The notes beneath the pieces were generated by a model, which searched no databases, was not told where the DNA came from, and saw only the letters and a program-made list of their open reading frames with translations. Below, in pieces: positions 37,128 through 48,500 of a stretch of 64,000 nucleotides of DNA (the first letter of the stretch is position 1; each line of letters opens with the position of its first letter). The position numbers and the translations under genes are program-made. Location of the stretch: assembly GCA_947568835.1 (NCBI GenBank), contig OX387610.1:7589501-7653500 (forward strand). The letters run 5' to 3'. The DNA comes from Protonemura montana. Taxonomy: Eukaryota; Arthropoda; Insecta; Plecoptera; Nemouridae.

Positions 37128-40100
37128 TTAGAATCGGTCATCGCTGGGAGATTCCTCATGCTCAAGATTTTTTTTGACGGTCTCTCCAAAGTCCAAGTTG
37201 TCTGTAGTAACAGCTCGCCAAACAACTTCCAGATCCTGCTCAGTTTTGCTGGAAAGAAAAGCAAAATTACATTTACACAAACCCTTCATAAGTGAAGCCA
37301 ACTGGTAAAACTACAAGGAATAAAAAGGACAAACAAAACCATGCCCAAAAAACTATTTACCCAAGTTGTCGGACTGAATTTTACAGTGATTTTAAACAAC
37401 AGTCTAACTTTTCAAAAGCTAGACATTTTAGACTTTCTATTCAGGTAAATGTTTTCAAAGTTGGCAACAAAAAAGTCTATTTAAGCAAAATTTTAGTTCA
37501 GCACTAAGTTTCACCTCTTCTCACGCTGCAGATTCTTTATGATCTCCTCCTTCTGCCTGACAAGGCTTTGCAGTCGCTGCGTTTCACGTCGATACTCGTC
37601 CTTCATTTTGTCGACGCCTGTCGTTTGCTTGGTGATCCGTTTCTCGATCGTGTCAAGCTCCTGCCACGCCTCCTGCTGCACGTCCTAGGTAACAAAATTA
37701 CTTCAATGATTGGCGGTATTTTACAGTTGCATTTTCTCGGGAAGTCCCTTGAGGCACTTTTCCTGACTAATGACAGTTAACAGTGTGTTTTTGCAGCCTG
37801 GACCCTTATTCTGGTTGCATTCCAAAACCTGCTGAATCTTCAGAGCCAGTCACAAAATCTTACTGGGCCCAGTCACTACAAAATGACACCACAGGACCTT
37901 CTACAGTTACTGAATTTTTGTCCCAAAATCAAATGTCACAGTTAAAAAAAAGGTTCTAGTGCAACTATAGCTTCTTGCAACTAATTCAGCAGTAGACTTT
38001 GCTGAATCCAGTAAAATTTAAAAAAAAATATGGCAAGATACAAACTAGCAGAGATCAGGTGAGATTAAATCTGAAGATTTTAGTCAGTGGTACAGAAAAA
38101 GATAGTTTACTAATAGGTATGTGATTATAATTATCTAATGTATTGGTTTTGACATTTAAATCCTACTATCATTAATAATCGATCGTAAGCAAATCCAGGC
38201 AAATGTACAGTTAACTATAGTATATGTCAAGTATGTTGTTTGGGAAAGTAAAGGGAGAGTATGGGACTAACGGAGCAGGAGTGGCAGGCTGCAATAGTGG
38301 AGATTCTTAGTTTAACGTTTCGGCTGTTGCCTTTATCACCGGAGATAAGAGACTCAATCTCCACTATTCCGGGGTACTTTAAAAAATGTGTCCATATAAG
38401 AAATTACAAAGTTGACTTTTCATTGATTTTGTTGGCATGTGTTGACCTTAAGCCAAAGAAAAGAGTATGCTCATATTTTATGCTCGAAGCACCACAATAT
38501 TTTCGAGAATATACTTTGATTCCATCCCTTCCCACTTACAAGTCATACTTTCTGACAATCCAAAACTGAGTAAGATGCAAAAATTACAATTTAAATAACA
38601 ATCTAATTAACAAAGTCAATAAAAGGGCAGAGCAAACAAACCTTCAGCTTGCACTTGAGCGAGCCCATACGTGTGACAAGCGTTGATCCCAGCTTGGCCA
38701 TCGTGTCGGTTTCTATCTGCTTTGAGTGAAGCTGCTTCAGAAGCTTCTCTTGATCGGTGATGAGCTCGCTGGAGAACGCGATGGCCTTCTGCAGCTGCCG
38801 TTTGACAGCGTCTTTAGCCACCTTGGTTGTCAGCCAGCGGGTTTGAGTCTCGTCGCACTTCACCTGTGTCTTGCTGGACGGGAATACGGAACGGAACGCT
38901 CAAGGAAACTATCGCAAAGCAAAAACTCAATGAAAACGGTTAAAAGGCTGCAATTACGTGTTTTTTTTTTTTAGGTTTGGTATTATATCTTTTAAATTTT
39001 AATTGTTGCAGCTTGAAAGTGCTTGTTGTAATATTTTAAAATAAAAAAATAAATTGCAATATATTCATCAGGGTAAAAAATATATGAATGGTATCAGCTG
39101 TGGTATCAGTGTAAAATAGCTTTGAGTTTATAAGTTCAAAGATAGTCTCAGGTTAAATTGTCTTAGCAAAATTTTCCTCTGATGACTAATATACCGACAA
39201 AAATGTAGGTTGGCCAGACTTGAAGTAGTTAAAATATCAATTTCAAATATCAAAAATCAAAAATAACCTTTTGTTATTTCTCACAGATTAATTGCACTTG
39301 CATTTGCACTTGCTAGTTTACATGAATTGACCACAAAAATTGATACCCATGTACTGCAATCTTGAGTTGTAATCATATAACTGTGGAGGTTAGTTAAAAT
39401 GGAAAGTTGCAAGGGTCATCGGGAGGTCACAAACATTACCACAACACATGTGTTTCAGTCTAAAGTACTGAGATTCTGTCTTAACCTATAAATCCAATGA
39501 CAGTACTTACTGCAGTAGCTTCTCGATTGTTGCAACCTGCATCTCAAGCTGCCCGTTCTCTCCCCTCAACATCATCACCTCCGCCTCCAGCTTCGGTTTC
39601 ACCTCGATCAGTTCGTCCACCTTGTTTGTCATGTAGTTCTGTTCAACGTCGTACTTTCGCTTGAGCTCCTCGAATAGGCGTCGGCATTCGGAGATCGACG
39701 CCGAGTGCACGCTGAACGGCACTTTATTCTCGGAGTCGGATTTCAGCTTCTCGTGTTCTTCGCGTAGGACCGAGTACGAGCCTTTCAGGGTCATAAGTTC
39801 GCTGCGGGTGCGGTGGTAGTTGTCTTCGAGCTCCTCATTCTTAGCAGACAACTCAGATACTGTTCGTTGAGGGAATTTTAGAGTTTTAAAATTTTCACTC
39901 ATCTAAATGCCAATAAATCATACCCAGAAGAAACGTAAAAAAATGAAATTGAGAAGTTCTGTCAGGCAATTTCAGCAACTTTACGGCTACTAAACGTTGA
40001 AACTACTTTCGAAATTCGTTTTCTAGGCCAGGATATACCTGGGCTTACATAAGAAAGCAGAATTGATAAGTTCTATCAGGCGATTTTAGCATCTCCATGG

Positions 40101-41938
40101 CTCCCAAACGTTGAATTAAATCTCATTGAATCTACTGTGCTGGACAGTATTTTTTGTTTTCAAAGCTGGCGATGGAAAATGCTATCGTACAAAAATGCAG
40201 TATTTATAAATATTTTCCACCTATTATACGGTCGAGGCGCCTGGATGTGCCTAGCTAGAGGTTCTATAAAAAAGGAAATTTTAATTTCATATTCACTCTG
40301 AGCAATGTGACAGAATTGGCTTTTAGGAAAATAAGCTGCAAAAGATGAGGTAGATACTACCTAATAGCAATAAAATCAATGTGTTTTTCTGGGCCTGATA
40401 AAAATTCTACAAGGAAAAAAATCTCCAAAATTGTATTACACATGGTCGTAGTTATACTTACGCTTGTCTCTGTAAACCGTGTGAATTTCTTTCAGTTTTT
40501 GCTTCTGCTCCTTAAGTTGACTGTTAAGAAGATCGTTTTGCTCTAAAGTCATTGAAGCATCTTGATGTAAAGCACTTAGTCCATTGGTTGTTTCTTGACT
40601 CTGTTAATTAAGAAAAAAAAATTAACTGCTGTTTTTATAAATTGCTTCTTACACTGACTCTAATGCAGTGCAAGCATGCAAGGGATATTTTACTGTAGGT
40701 GCATTACCTTTTTGTTTGTTTCTTCAATCTCTTGGTGCAATCTCTCATTCTCTGAAACAACGTCTTTACATTGCCCAATAAAATTAGTGATATCATTCTC
40801 GTAGTTGTCAATTATTTCCTCCTTCTCTTTAATCATCTGCTCATAAGCTTCCAGCAACGGGGCTAAAGTAAATCTATCTACTTGGATTCCTCCTTCGGGC
40901 ATATCTAAACGTTCGATGTTTATTTTGCTAGTGTCACCACCTAGTTTCCTCAGCCTCTCCTGGTATGCCTCTAGTTCCACACTCAGTCGATATACGACAT
41001 TCTTCAGCATAAGAATATCTTCACTGAGATCTTTGTTTTGTGCCTGAAGTGATGCAACTTTTTCTGTTTGAGTTTGACTAGCATCTGTTACTTTGTTTTG
41101 GTTGGACAGGGCCAGTGTTTTGTAGTGGTTCTTTTCTTTCTCCAGAGCTCTGTATTCATTTTCAAATTCTGTTAGCTTTTCGAGCAACATGTTCACATCT
41201 TCTTTTCGTATTGTTGTTTCTGATGTAGCTTTAATACGAAATTAAGAGACGATATTAAAATGAAACAGTAACTTAATCGTGTAGAAATATTGTTTTTAAG
41301 AGTTGTGGTTTATGATGAGAATGCCAAAAAGCTTGCAAATGTAACCCTAAAAACATCAGAACACAAGGAACCAAAGTACTTACCACTTGTAGAAGTTGTT
41401 CGAAAGCCTGAATCTTGATTTTTTGCTTCATATGAATGAATTCTTCTTGCAAGCTCTCTATTTTCCAGTATTAATCTCTCAAATTCTTTTGGAAACTGGT
41501 GCATTGCAGTAGGGATTTCTTCTGAAAGATAACCTACTGACTCAAGTTCCTCTGATAGGCTCTCCCCTTGCACGTTACCATCATGACTGTCTTCCTTTAT
41601 GTTTTTATGTTTTTTCCGTGACTTGTGACTCCGGTGCTCTTTGCCTGAACTATGAACAGAAGCTATTAACTCAATGGACTTCTCTGGTTTAGATTTTCTT
41701 CTATCAGGTTTCACAGGATGCTCGAAGTTATGGTTGCTGTGTCCACCTGGCACTTCCGAATGATAGAGTGTTTGTAATGATGTGCCTGCCGATGAATTGT
41801 CATTCATTTCACGTTTCTTCGTTTCTATCATAAACAGCGGTAATGTAGGGACCGGTAATTGTTTCCTGGTAGTTGGTTGAGACATAACGTTGGACTTAAC
41901 GAAATATTCAGCATGTTCTGCTATTTGATCCACTAGTG
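37128..41938 (-). CDS. CEP89: CEP89-like centrosomal coiled-coil protein (7 exons resolved, 5' exon not resolved)
   Basis: Exons in transcript order: 41384-41938, 40708-41228, 40462-40600, 39511-39859, 38642-38873, 37515-37684, 37128-37248 (stop TAA at 37128-37130). All have GT donors and AG acceptors, and phases agree through 694 codons. The first 180 or so residues are polar and charged with little order (Ser/Lys/His-rich). From the second exon on the protein is almost continuous coiled coil. The block LAPLLEAYEQMIKEKEEI, followed by a stretch ending NERLHQEIEE, closely matches the conserved middle of CEP89 (CCDC123). That protein sits at centriole distal appendages and is also reported in mitochondria. 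The first coding exon should lie between 41940 and 42150. An ATG at about 42086 could splice into 41938 in phase, but its donor is weak. Another long centrosomal coiled-coil protein is the main alternative. Confidence 0.75.
39185..39500 (+). repeat. Dispersed repeat family B, degenerate copy in a CEP89 intron
   Basis: TTGTTATTTCTCACAGATTA, TGAGTTGTAATCATATAACT, GTGGAGGTTAGTTAAAATGG and GGGTCATCGGGAGGTCAC follow the family order at low identity. This copy is older than the one at 25.3 kb. Confidence 0.45.
39930..40215 (+). repeat. Dispersed repeat family E, in a CEP89 intron (copy 2)
   Basis: GAGAAGTTCTGTCAGGCAAT and GATAAGTTCTATCAGGCGAT are the two sub-units, followed by TTAGCATCTCCATGGC and GGCGATGGAAAATGC as in the copy at 20.4 kb. 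Confidence 0.5.
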
Positions 41939-42525
41939 CTAGAAAGAGGAGGTTAATGGGGTTTGGTAACAATTGTAAATGCGTAGTCCTTCATCAAAAT
42001 TGCTCATTTCTCTAAAAGTAACTAACCATGGAAAAAAACTGCATCAATTTAACTATTGAACTGTTAATTTGTCTTCACTGAATGTAATTTTAAACCTCGA
42101 AAAACAAAAATGTCGACGATCTGTCATATCGCCTTTGAGATGTAAACAAAATTATTTATCGTCTATGGACACTGATTGCCACTACAGTGTTGTGTGTATA
42201 GTCGAGTTTCCCTTAATGTTGGCTAGTCTGAAAATTTAGTAAGTTTTTGTCTTCTTTGGCAAAACTCGTCTGTAATTTGGGAATAAACAACAAAAAGCTT
42301 TACTTCATGTGCATATTTGTATTAGCAAAAAGTATAAGGTAGGCGACTAGTGACTTAACTTTTCTTTCATTTTAGTAGGGATTTCAAAAAGGATATCTCA
42401 TTTTACGGCTGTGATCTATCAGTCTCTGTCTTTTAGGTTAATATTGCAACCCGTTGTCTTACAAAAGTAAACCCAGTCTAAATGTTTATGTAACATTTAA
42501 TATCCACCAGATTATTGACCCAGTA
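41939..42525. promoter_or_regulatory. Shared 5' region of the divergent CEP89/KANSL3 pair
   Basis: The first resolved CEP89 coding exon begins at 41938 going left and the KANSL3 ATG is at 42526 going right, so at most about 590 bp holds both promoters, both 5' UTRs and the missing first CEP89 exon. I see no clear TATA box, CpG-rich block or known operator. A shared bidirectional promoter is inferred from the head-to-head layout only. Confidence 0.45.
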
Positions 42526-45500
42526 ATGTTGGCGGCGCCGTTACCTGAAGCATCCACCAGCACGCAGCCAAATGCACAACCACCATCTCTGTCACCTAAG
42601 CAACCTACTTTGCCCATCGCTAACCCACCTCCAGTCAGAAAACGTCCGACTACCTACAAGAAACGTGTTGTTGGACGACCGCCAGAGAAGATGCAGATTT
42701 TATCTATCGATAACTCAATGCCTATACTTAATCCAGAGACTTCCATAAGACACATCCATGGCAAACCTAAGCCGAGGCAGTCGTATCCGAAAAAAGCACG
42801 TTACATTCCCCTACCAAATAACCCGGGACCTGTTAACGTTGTCGAGACCAGCAAGAGCGATCCTTTCAAACTAAGTATGTTTGTTAACTGGATTTCAGGA
42901 TTTTCAGTGAGTATCTAATCTTACCAACGTTTCCATTACTCTACACTACAGAAATTGCTTTGGCCGTCCAATGCATTGACACTATTGACACCATTCTTTT
43001 GCAGAGACCATCTGAGCATGCCGTCCAAAGAGAGCACACTTATTCAAAGCCTCGCAATTGGGTACCAGAGCATGAGTTCAATCGGCCTACCAGATATCTT
43101 TTTTGCGATCAGCCTAAAGGAAAAATCGACTCACCAGGGTGAACAAAAATTCTTACCAGCCAATAAATAATAGAATAGTTGTGTTGGACTGTTTAAAATA
43201 ATCTGAAATGTTCTGAACGCAGTGCTAATTTCGAAGTGGACATCGAGATCATTGACCCCGGGCCTAAGTTACCATTCAGCACCCCACCGCCAAGACGGCA
43301 ATCAATCATCATCGCAGAACAGCACGAAGATGAACTCAATTGGGAGGAAAGAATTATCCGGTAAGACGAACCCTCAGAATAACGTCATTCATTGCAACGA
43401 GAACAACCTGTTGACTTTACAAATTGACTGTAAAATACGCACAGTTTTAAATTTCAGATGCCAAGTTTGTCAAATTAGTAGTCTTTTTTGTAGATTTGGA
43501 CTGAAGCAAGACAGGAGGATAAAGCAAAAAATACTTCGTTCAGCTAGATTTACATCAGATCAAGTGCTCACAGATATGCTATAAAACGTTGCTGCTATGT
43601 GCAATAATAGGTCCATCATTAACAAGCCATCATACACATGACCAGAGTACCGATCATGTTACTTTTTCGTTAGAGATCACGGACGTTATCTCGTTAAATA
43701 ACGTGTAATCTGAAATTTTCCAAGATAACGTTTATCTCCATCAAAAAAGGTTCCATGATCCCTTCCCTATTTTATTGGAGAGAGTGGTTGGAGCAAGGAA
43801 AGTTAGTACCTACAGCAACTTCATTCACCTTGCCATGAACCTTTCGACGGCATGGTTTTGTGGAGGAATCCTGCTGTTCGTGATACATCAATCTTCAGAA
43901 GGGATGTTAAGCCAGTGATCTTCTTGGTGCTTTTCGTCAGGAGTAGGCTCCGTACTGGTTGGGATTTACCTCCTTCCTTATAAGGCTAGGTTCAATCCAC
44001 TAGACCAGTGTCACAGAGCCCGTTGTCAAAACAGTGCGTCATTAAAACCCACCGATCAAGCCAAATCGTCAAATTTCTGACCTCCACAAAACCCCACTCT
44101 CCAGTGACGGCTGGACCGCTCCGCAAACGCGCCTGTTCGCACACGTGGTCGCATCTCTGGACGCGCTAGAACTGCGGGCGGCGTGCACTGCAGACAAGCC
44201 TGGTGCCGCCGTTGCCATGACGACTGCATACGACCACCACGCTAACGACTTGCGCTACCAGCTGGTGTCGTGTCACCATGACCAGCGACTGCCAGTTTGG
44301 CTGCACGCCATTTTAGCGGAGAATCTGCCGCCCGAATATCAGAACCACTACAAGGAAATGCTGGCGGTGAGTTGGCGGCTTTATTAGCTGGTTTGCGATG
44401 GTGTTTGAACCAATCTTGAATGATGGCAATTGGAAATTTTCAATAAGATTATATATCTTTTTTTAACTATGCAAAATGAAAACAAAATATCTTTGGAACC
44501 TTGTGGTGAGATTTCACAATTTCTATGATAGTTTTGCTCTATCATTTTTTAAATTATAGTATCTTAAAATGTAGAATTTTTCAGTTCAACATATCTCACT
44601 TAAGTTTTGAGCAGATAGTTCGTGTCTTCTTCCGTACGATTAATACAGAAAGCAAATTTGATTTATCCCAAATATCTGCCTTATCTCTCTCTCAAACTGA
44701 GGTTCAGTGTTGAAATGTTCACATTCAAATTGGTTTATGATCATTTCCAAGCCTCTAGTATTAACAATTGTTGGCTTGACTTTCTCAACCTTTATTGCAC
44801 GGTTATAAGAAATACGTTTTTTTGTTTGTTTTTCAACATTCTGAACTTTTCAGCAACATTCAAAACCTGTTGTCTCTTATCAACCGTTCTTTCTCCTTCA
44901 GCGTGTAAAGCGTGCTGTTCCAAGGTTGGTCGAGCTGATGATCCGTACCCCGTTGCCGCACAATGCGAACGCCAGGGCAGCCACCCTCTCCAACATCTCG
45001 CCGAACATCGAACTACCGGTGCTTCGTTCCGACCCCGTTTCTGATCAGCTGCTACGAGAGAAGTTTGTGAGTCCTCGGCTCAGCCTTTGCTCAATCTGTT
45101 TACTATTTTGTCAGTTCTGCATGGCTTTTAAACTGATGCCATTTGAGTGTATAGGTTTAGTCATAGGGCCAGCTTTAATGTTAAACTTTCTGCTGAGCAA
45201 ACGAGCTGGCAAAACTTGGTAACAGAGGATGATACCCAATGCGGCCCCCTACAATTAAATGATTACGCCTCGAGGTATCAATATGCGTATATCAATCAAT
45301 CATTGAAGTTAGTATTAATAAAGATTAATTGAGTATAAACCAGTCTCATATGCGAGTAATTTGCAAGAAATAACTAAATAAAATTTCTTAACACACTAAT
45401 GTAAATATTAATTCCACCCAATAGCATCCTTTATTTTTGGTGGTAGAGTAGTCATATGGTAGTCATTTTTCAAGCAGAAAGTAAAACATTATGCTCAAGT

Positions 45501-48500
45501 ATGCTTATATCATTCAGCACAGAAAAATGTGTCTGTTTAGAGTACCATGTTTCCAATGGACCAACGTTTTGTTTTCTTTCTCAGAAACGTCTTCCTCATG
45601 GACCAGTCTTCCTGGTAGTGCCAGACGACCATAGAATGCATCGAAGGCGACGGTTCATTCTCCTCACATCAATGCTCAGTCAAATGGGACAAACGTTCAC
45701 AGTGGAACTCACCCAAGGTACTACGCCATTTCGTTGATGGAAAGCTTAATGCTGCGAATCACATAGCTGAGATGGGAAGTTTTTGCGTGACTAACAACCA
45801 GTGTGACCAGTAGGCTGCTTCTGTAATAAATGGTTATTATAAGTACTAGACCCTTGTCTAGTTTGCTTACGAAAGCTTCCATTGGTATTTTTGCTAACCA
45901 TGAAAACAACGAAGCATAAGCGAGTCAATGCTAGATTTGATGGTTGACATCCATGGAGCTGCTGTAATTGTCTGACAGAGCGTCTTGATTCAGCTAAGTT
46001 ATAGTTTCTTTAAGGATTAGAACGCCCAAAAAATAGCCGACATAATGCTATTTCAAAAGATTCATCCATTAAGAGCTAATAGACAAGAAGGCTGTGTGTA
46101 GGCATTTCCGTTGGCAGTTCTAACATGGTGAAAATACTTTATTACTGTATTTAAAGTCGCAACTAGTAGGGCTCTTTATTATCTATCATCTTGCTCGAGT
46201 TCTTTTTTTAGCAAACGTGCTTTACGATAATTGGGGTTGCTAGATCGTAAAGGCCATGCCTCTGGCAGAGTAAAAAGAATGCAAACCAGAAAATGCTGGA
46301 ACAAAACCATCTGAGCACTTCTCTTGAGCTATTTAAGCAAACATTTTAAACAACGAAGTGTTTACTTTTCTGTTACACTTCCTTTTCTTTCCAAATTCAA
46401 AACGCAAACGCATTTTCCCACCAGCACCTGACGGCACTGCAATATCCGCCGCGCTGGACCACATGACGGCACAGACCAGAAGCCGGTTGCACGAAATCCG
46501 TTCCAAGTTGGGTGGCGGCCGACCGCTGGTGCTCGTCGGTCTTGGTGCCGGAGCCGCTCTGGTAGCGCTGATCGCCATGATCGAACCGGTCACCGCGATT
46601 GTGTGCCTCGGCTTTCCAGCGGCCACTAACAAGGGGAGCAGGGGACAGCACGACGACACCATACTGAATCTACGCTGTCCGGTGTTGTTTTTCACTGGCG
46701 AGCATTCCAACACGGCCAGGTAGGAGCGATTAACAAGTTCTTAAACAATATGTAAAGCTAAAATGTGAATGTGGTGTCAAGAAGTTCGATAATATTGTGG
46801 TGAAGAAGGGAAGATAGAGGAAGCGCAATTTACCGGAGATTAAGAAGGCGTCGCGTGATGCACTTGTCTGAATTTAACGTTTCTGCAAATATCTTTTGTC
46901 ATTGGTAGAGAGAGATGATCTGATCAGTCATCTTCCTTAACCGGATACTAAGGTCACTCGAAATCGGTATCAATTCGTAATCCAATACCACGGATGCAAC
47001 CAGGGTTATTATCATGATGATCGCGTCAAAATTCTGTGCACAAACTTAACATCAAAAGCCACAAAATACGAGTGATAGCAATTAATTTTGAATCCACAAA
47101 CGTTTGAGTGTACCAGATTATTTCTTTTGAGAGAAGGTTACTATGCTGTATACCCAGGATTACACCACTTGCCTATCACTTACTTGCTTGTTCCCAATCG
47201 TTTTGAATACCATTTAGCGCCCAGTTGAACTTTATTTACGTGGATTCTTTCTTGGCAGTGTTTCGCAGTTGGACACCCTGCGTGGCCGATTGGAGGTGGT
47301 CTCGCAGCAGGTGGTGGTCGGGTTGACCGACGACCTCCTCGTGATGCCAAGGCAGAGGATGTTACAACTCGGAGTTACTCAAGCCATGGTCGACAAGTCA
47401 ATTCTCGTGAGTAACTCTAATGCTACCAGGTTCCCTTTCAAATGATGCTGATTGGGTTATTTAAAATTGCTAACCATACTTGCAGCACAACGCTAACAAT
47501 AAGATTTCGCTATAAATCCATGCTGTCGAGAGGTTGATAATGATAATCAAGGTGAATAAAGTTGCTGTACTAAATTTCGTCCCTCCAACCTCTCTCCCGA
47601 ACAATACTGATCATGTATCACCCATCCAATGTCTGACCCAAACTTGCCAGCATGCCAAACCGTTAAATTGAAAGGTGAAGTCATTAAAATATAAAAGCGA
47701 TAATCAAAGTTTTCTTCTACATTGTCTTTGCAGGTGGAGATCCATACGTTCCTGGGCCAGATACTGACAAGTCCGCCGACAGTGATAACCCACTCTACGG
47801 CGCAGCCCGTGCCGCGCAGAGTCAAACCAGAAGTCTTGGACAAACCGGAGTTGAAGATTGCATCGCGGCGATATGTCAAAAAGCCTGCTAAATTCCCAGG
47901 TAATGCATCTTCAATTAGGACAGAAAAAGTAAGTAAGGACAAAGACGGAATGAATTTTTCATTTGATGTTAAAAGCATTTGTCGTATACACTCCTGCCAG
48001 AATCGCAAACCCACAATCTCTGGGGATTTTTTTTGCATTCGGGTCATTCCATATCAAGTGCCCACACTCAAAACCTTCACTATCTCAGAACTTGACGAAA
48101 TTTTCAGGAGGGTTAGAACACCGGAAATAAAAAATCTCTTTTAAAGTTTTTTTCCATATGTCTAGCGGTTTGCCCGTGGCAGGGGATGGAAAAATAAAAT
48201 ATTTTACTTTTTGCCCCGCACGGCCATTCACTATATTCACTCTAGCGTTTGAACAAATAAACTTAAAACAATGGGATTAGTTCTAAAATGATAATCGTGC
48301 TTTCATTAACAAGAAAAAATGCATAAATTGCTTACTTATCAAGTTTAGGGGTAGAAAAAATCCACCCTTAAATTTCAACCCTTAATAACTCGAGAAGTAA
48401 TATTTTTTTTTTTTTTTTGTTTTGTTGTGAAGCATCTCCTGTCTATTATCTTTCCATGAAAAAAAAATTAATCATTAACAGCCGTATGATCAGAAGTTAT

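Noticed and set aside
46333-46713. 126-codon minus-strand frame
   Set aside because: It is antisense to KANSL3 exon 7, whose plus-strand frame fits the gene model.
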